64,000 bases of DNA from the NCBI GenBank assembly GCA_011009095.1, contig VTPC01090427.1:138633-202632 (forward strand). Reading direction: 5' to 3'. Source of the DNA: Ignelater luminosus. Lineage: Eukaryota; Arthropoda; Insecta; Coleoptera; Elateridae. Positions 59,901 to 64,000 of this stretch are shown piece by piece. A model generated the notes under the pieces. It saw only the letters and a list, made by a program, of their open reading frames with translations, was not told where the DNA came from and made no database searches. Positions within the stretch are counted from its first letter, which is position 1; each line of letters begins with the position of its first letter. A program made the position numbers and the translations under genes.

Positions 59901-62400
59901 AAACACATAATATTTAACGTGATGCGCCACGCAAGCACTGCAGTAAAAAAACGTAGAAGATTACTTCCAGCAGTGTCAAATATTATTACACCAAGGTTTA
60001 ATTTGTTATGCAGTAAAAAACAAGCACATCCATCACATTAATTTTTCTTGGTTTATTTTTTTTCCTCTGGTTTATTTTTGTACTTGAAACAAATCCTAAA
60101 ACTACTTTTATTTTGACAAATAATATAACTACTTTTTTTATATGTATATTGTTCAACAAAAAAATAAATAATTTATGTATTTATTTGTATGTTTTATTTC
60201 ATATTTAATACCTGATGTCGCAAAAAATCTAGTGATGAAAAATAGGGCCATGAAGAAAGTTTAAGAAGCGCTGATTTAGATGAACTGAACCGACTGAATG
60301 CTAGCTGCAACTGTTACACTTTAGTGGGCTTTGAGTCACATGTCAGTATGATCACTTTTATGCCACTGTCATATCACTGCCATGTTACTGCTAGATCATT
60401 TCTTAAGTCACAAAAATTGAAATTATAAGTTTGTTTGTTATCTCTCTATCCATCCCTGAAATTTGGCTAATTGGGTGTGAATACGCCGTATATAGGACGT
60501 CCTATTCAAACAAATTGAATAAAATCATAATTCTCAGTTTTGGATAACCCTGTATAAAGAGATGATATAATTAGAATTTTAACAATAATTTATAAAGATT
60601 GAAAATTGGTATTGATCACTGTACGGTTTTTAAAATCAAATGTTTATCAATTTATACCAAGACAGCTCATTATATTCGATGATGTTTTACAAGAAAAAAT
60701 TGAATAATGCCAAAACTATTTGGTTTAGCCCCCATAAAAGTTGTAATCAGCATTGAATAAGGAATAACAAAATAATGGGATGTACAGAAATACTTTATGT
60801 ATCACACTGTTATGAAACACCCTGTGCATCAATAATTTTAGAAAGTACAGACAATCATTCTGTGCAATTTCTTTCGGTAACAGTTTTTGATATTTCCACA
60901 AATAATGACATTATCCTCTGAGTACACACTGTTGGGACACCCTGCATATGAGTGTATCAATAGAGGTTCTATGGTCTTCTTAATGTGCACATTTCTTATT
61001 CTTTTATTATTCAAAATTTATTATTACTACACTGTAAATGTGCATTTGTAGCAAGTTAGCTTACCCCTGTCCTTAATTTCTCATTCCATGATGTACTAAG
61101 CGTGCAATAACAAATGAAAATATCAGCAAATAGTAAACAACACATTCACTCAAGTCAAAAAATAAGTTAATATGACTTATGACTCTTCTCTAATTATTAT
61201 TACAGTTGTCTTTTTTTTTTAACATAATAATTTCAAACAAATATGTATTATTATACTGATTGCGCATATACATTAAAACAAGTGCATTGTAATAATATAA
61301 GGAAGACTTACTTATTTTTGGATTGTCTCATAAATTGCTGAATCTTTCTAGCTGCTTGATGTTGACGTCTTTGCGAATATGTTCGTCTGTAAGAGAGATT
61401 ATTTCAAAATTTATCCAAAAGTTATCTAATATAATTTTACAAAATTGTAAACATTGTGACAAATAATTAAATTCTAACTACATGGGAAACCTTTACTTAC
61501 TTAAGACCAGATGCAGGAGTTCCTTCTCTACTTCCTTTCCCACTTTGTTCTTTATAATTTCGATAATAATTTTGTATTGTAACTGACCCTTCTTGATTCT
61601 TCTTGAATCGTTTATGTTCACAATATGATCTAAAACCATTCTGTATAACCATTGCTGCATGAGTCATCTGCTTAAAGTACGCATATTGTTTATATCGTCT
61701 ATAATAATTTTGAATAATAATTGCAGCAGCTCTCTCTTTATCCTGCTCCTGTTGTTGACGTCCTTTATAAGAACGATACGCTTTTTGAATTATCTTTGCA
61801 GCTTCATATAACTCCCTTTGTTCTTGATCTGAAATAAAAATTAATCAGAGTGGTTTAATTCATTAAGTATTAGTAGTACCTGATAATGTAAGATTAGAAA
61901 AATCCTTCTCGAATAAACTTCCGGATGCTTGGAAAAATTCACAGAAGTCAGCAGTTGTTGGAGGGGGTGATGGTGAATCCAATGTAAAAGAACAAGGTGA
62001 TTGTAAACAACTTGACGATGCAGGACTGAGACTTGAGCATGGTGTACTAACATCGTAATATCTAAATAAAAACTAATTAACAAAATCTTGACAGCCTTTA
62101 CAGACAATAATACCTATAATTGTGATCAGAAAACTCAAAATTGAATTCTGTTTGTTCAAAACTAGATCCTGATTGATCGAGAAGTGGCTCCATAAATACA
62201 TCGGATAATGCATCACTAGATGGTAGAGTTTCAGGAGGACCTGGACTGTGATCTAACATCATTTCTTCACTTTCATTCTGAAGAGAAAATAATTATTAGT
62301 TTATCAAATGTATAATTTAAAATTTTACTTACTTTAATACGATCTGGCATGGCAGCTATGATTTGTTCGGCTAATGTTAGTACTCGAGCATCTTGTTCCC
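56852..62400 (-). CDS. Camta: CAMTA calmodulin-binding transcription activator, C-terminal part (partial)
   Basis: Seven minus-strand exons (62400-62333, 62277-62114, 62061-61880, 61828-61501, 61386-61312, 57151-57044, 56903-56852) join in phase to 324 codons and a stop. Visible: DARVLTLAEQIIAAMPDRIK (the segment after the ankyrin repeats in CAMTA proteins), an acidic Ser/Pro-rich part, then IQ motifs AKIIQKAYRSYKGRQ, AIIIQNYYRRYKQY and AMVIQNGFRSYCEHKR, plus two further IQ-like helices ending ARKIQQFMRQSKNK. The CG-1 DNA-binding domain, TIG domain and ankyrin repeats must lie beyond the right edge. Known of the family: a calcium/calmodulin-responsive nuclear transcription factor; the fly gene is needed for rhodopsin deactivation. 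IQ motifs bind calmodulin. Confidence 0.92.
57044..57151 (-). CDS. Camta: CAMTA exon, Gln/Glu-rich
   Basis: It lies between TGTTACAG| and |GTATTT on the minus strand and encodes LQRERAEREKQAGQS then SQGGNSITGPNN. Its GC content is well above the intron around it. It joins the exon 4.2 kb upstream with a split Lys codon. Confidence 0.88.
57245..57510 (+). repeat. Intron repeat family, copy A (sense)
   Basis: It contains ACACCCTGTATA (57329-57340) and CAGTTTTGGCATTATTCAAT. About 57277-57306 also pairs with the complement of 60836-60866, so copy A and copy E form long inverted arms. Confidence 0.7.
57590..57750 (+). repeat. Intron repeat family, copy B (sense)
   Basis: ACACCCTGTATA at 57597-57608 is followed by ATTGCTGTTGCAACAATATA and AACAGTTTTGGCGTTGTTCA, the same order as in the other copies. 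Confidence 0.7.
57775..57945 (+). repeat. Intron repeat family, copy C (sense)
   Basis: AACAGTTTTGATGTTATTCA and the flanking words align with copy B at lower identity. The CACCCTGTATA word is degraded (ACATTGTGTACATC). Confidence 0.65.
58345..58490 (-). repeat. Intron repeat family, copy D (antisense)
   Basis: It carries complement words of copies B and C: ATAGCTGATTAAAAACACCA and CTGCAATCAGCAATGAATG, ending with ACAGGGTTTCACATCC. Confidence 0.65.
58836..59630. mobile_element. hAT-type MITE with 8-bp target duplication
   Basis: The ends TAGTGTTGGGC and GCCCAACACTA are inverted and of the type shared by hAT transposons. The flanking octamers GTACTTGT (58828-58835) and ATATTTGT (59631-59638) match at six of eight positions, as a decayed 8-bp hAT target duplication would. 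An acidic stretch (about 59030-59125) reads NDTNKCDENGDTKSDSEIRS but does not show a transposase motif. Confidence 0.72.
60640..60900 (-). repeat. Intron repeat family, copy E (antisense)
   Basis: ATTGAATAATGCCAAAACTA is the complement of the copy A core. It ends in AAACACCCTGTGCATC and CAATCATTCTGTGC, which pair with copy A at 57277-57340. Confidence 0.68.
61312..61386 (-). CDS. Camta: CAMTA exon with last IQ-like helix
   Basis: It lies between CTTACAG| and |GTAAGT. It encodes RTYSQRRQHQAARKIQQFM then RQSKN, very close to the AARKIQQFMR segment of animal CAMTA proteins. Confidence 0.92.
61501..61828 (-). CDS. Camta: CAMTA exon with IQ motifs
   Basis: It lies between TTTCAG| and |GTAAGT. 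It encodes four IQ-type repeats in succession, IIQKAYRSYKGRQ, IIQNYYRRYKQY, VIQNGFRSYCEHKR and TIQNYYRNYKEQ, then a Gly/Ser-rich linker GKGSREGTPASGL. These are the calmodulin-binding segment. Confidence 0.94.
61880..62061 (-). CDS. Camta: CAMTA exon, Ser/Pro-rich
   Basis: Encodes YYDVSTPCSSLSPASSSC, a SPSPPP run and DFCEFFQASGSLFEKDFSNL, with both split codons matching its neighbours. Probably an activation or linker segment. Confidence 0.9.
62114..62277 (-). CDS. Camta: CAMTA exon, acidic
   Basis: Starts NESEEMMLDHSPGPPETLPS and ends with Phe/Asp-rich FNFEFSDHNY. It begins in phase 0 directly after the exon ending PDRIK. Confidence 0.9.
62333..62400 (-). CDS. Camta: CAMTA exon, start of the visible part
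   Basis: It encodes EQDARVLTLAEQIIAAMPDR then IK|GTAAGT. It enters with two bases of a split codon, so another exon must lie upstream, beyond the window or in 62401-64000 (none found there). Confidence 0.93.
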
Positions 62401-64000
62401 CTATGCGAAACAAAACATTATCTTTGTTATCCTATGTGTTATATTTATTAATAATGATAGTACAACCAAAGAGCCTACTATTTAGCTCAAATTAATAAAA
62501 CTTTCTATATTAGGAATGAAAAAATGAGACAAAATATCAATAAAATAGTTTTATTTAAGTAGTTTTAGAAAATATAGAAAGCTTTGTATTGAAATGTTTG
62601 TAAGCGTAAATGCTAAAATTTTACAGTTATTAGTGTTGATTCTTGAAGTGAGTCATAATACAGAGCTTTCAAAAAAAGAAGTGATTACTTTCAAACTGTT
62701 GTTTATGTTGATATACAAATTTATTTGTGTATGCTGGTATCACTGTGATTTACCATGCTGGCATATGAAATTCCAACAATGGCTGGTCATGATAATACCA
62801 ACAAATCAATTTATATGTTAACATAAAAAATCAGTTTGAAATTAGTCACTCCTTTCTTGAAAACCCTGTATGTTAAGATACTGAGTGTACTTGATCAAGA
62901 ATATATTGAAAATTGTGTTAGTTAATTTGCAATAGTCATTTCTGATTTTTTATTGTTTCTTGTTTACAGTAAGAATCTTGTTTGTTTCATCTTTTGTTTT
63001 TGTTTAGCTTTTCCTTTCTGTAAGAACAGTTCTACATTTTCCATGGGTTTTTGCATTGATGGGAATAAAAATAATGAAAATTGGCCATAATTTGGTAATT
63101 TCTTTTACATTTAAGAACTGTCAACTTTATTTATTTAAATAAAGCATCAGAAAGAGCATGCGATATAACAACTTTTTTTTTAATGGAGCTGTGGATGACT
63201 GGATAACTTGAAAACACAAAGCGGTCAAGTTTTTATTTTTACCTAATTCCATTGAATTTGGGACACCCTGCACATATGTTCTTCTCTTTCATCAAATGCA
63301 TTAAGTTGCATTTTAGATAATTATGTACTTCTCCATGTTTGAGTATCTTTCTATTTCAATGGTCCATTTATTTCTAACCAACACAATTCATTATTATTAA
63401 ACAAAATGGATTTTTACTAATTATTTTTTATTTTATCTTTCAAGTTCAAGAATCAGACTAATAACGTTTTTTATTTAATCATGCACTACAACTAACTACT
63501 ATCTTGATAAATGATACAATAATAAGCAGTAAAAAAGGATCAAGGAGAGAAAGGCATAGTTGAGAGAATGAAAACAAAAATGAAAATGAAGCATAAAATC
63601 AAACTGATGAGATGATAATGATAGATTCTTGCATGTTTGTAGATACAACCTTCTTTTTCTCTTAAGTGAAACTTAACTCCATTGTAATGTACAGTTTTTT
63701 GTATGTATGTCTTAGGTAGTTTAATGAAATGATGATCAAAAGTGCATTAAGTAAAACAAATTCTGACATGTTGGAAAATTCATTTTGTATATTTGATTAA
63801 TTTCTCCATTAAAACATCTGCATCTATGAGCAGTAATTGCAAGTACATTTTTAAAATTGCTGATTTTTTGACACGCAACTGATGTTTTACTGGTGACAAT
63901 CCAATGGTTTGTTACCAATAACGTTACTAACAACTATTTTTGTCTAAAGAATAGAGCCTTTCTTTACCTTGCAATAACTTATAGCACTGTCTAGTTGTAT
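62401..64000 (-). other. CAMTA intron running off the right edge
   Basis: No exon-like stretch was found on the minus strand. AACCCTGTATG at about 62865 and GGGACACCCTGCACAT at 63261 are ends of the same class of repeats found elsewhere. Short frames of 65-75 codons on either strand are not protein-like. Confidence 0.55.

Larger units (their letters stand above)
57152..61311 (-). other. Largest visible CAMTA intron, full of repeats
   Basis: It contains three sense and two antisense copies of one repeat (57245-57510, 57590-57750, 57775-57945, 58345-58490, 60640-60900) and a hAT MITE (58836-59630). The remaining sequence is AT-rich with no gene seen. The 88-codon frame at 58060-58326 is not protein-like. 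Confidence 0.7.

Noticed and set aside
1-64000. CRISPR arrays, operons, bacterial genes or an obvious novel multi-gene system
   Set aside because: The sequence is animal nuclear DNA with spliced genes; no regular direct-repeat/spacer arrays or gene clusters were seen.

Overview
The window is AT-rich animal nuclear DNA, almost certainly from an insect. It has short exons separated by kilobase introns, GT..AG splice sites, and many small inverted-repeat transposons and decayed LINEs. Many transposon-like ends carry the motif ACACCCTGTATA. A beetle or hemipteran is my guess from the transposon style. No bacterial, organelle or CRISPR features are present.

Two conserved genes can be read. The first, on the + strand (10431-32717, nine coding exons), is a complete PGC-1 family coactivator (spargel/srl). 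Its 942-residue protein has an HCF-1 binding tetrapeptide DHSY, an Arg/Ser tract, an RRM and the conserved PGC-1 C-terminus. The exon phases join without a gap. The second, on the - strand (56852-62400, seven exons, running in from beyond the right edge), is the C-terminal part of CAMTA, the calmodulin-binding transcription activator, with its IQ motifs. Between them lies a small THAP zinc-finger ORF (47289-47594, +) that may be the first coding exon of a longer gene. There are also several weaker coding-like stretches that I could not name.

Layout: 1-9800 has no gene and is built largely from direct and inverted copies of one unclassified repeat. 9800-10430 is the promoter and 5' UTR of the PGC-1 gene. 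10431-33250 is that gene, whose introns hold foldback MITEs, a non-LTR reverse-transcriptase remnant, a Tc1/mariner-type transposase fragment and a MYB/SANT-like remnant. 33600-41000 is a transposon graveyard: a mariner-type transposase pseudogene split by a younger MITE, then two decayed LINEs. 41000-47200 has no clear gene but holds GC-richer islands and coding-like patches. 47200-56850 holds the THAP ORF, ambiguous small ORFs, a pogo-type MITE and two other inverted-repeat elements. 56850-64000 is CAMTA, whose largest intron carries a family of about 250-bp repeats and a hAT MITE.

Both conserved genes encode nuclear transcription regulators, but nothing in the sequence links them functionally. 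I see no convincing new multi-gene system. The most informative oddities are the MITE nested in the transposase, a 37-bp tRNA-half-like insertion flanked by 12-bp direct repeats just upstream of the PGC-1 promoter, the unnamed coding-like patches, and the repeat arrays.
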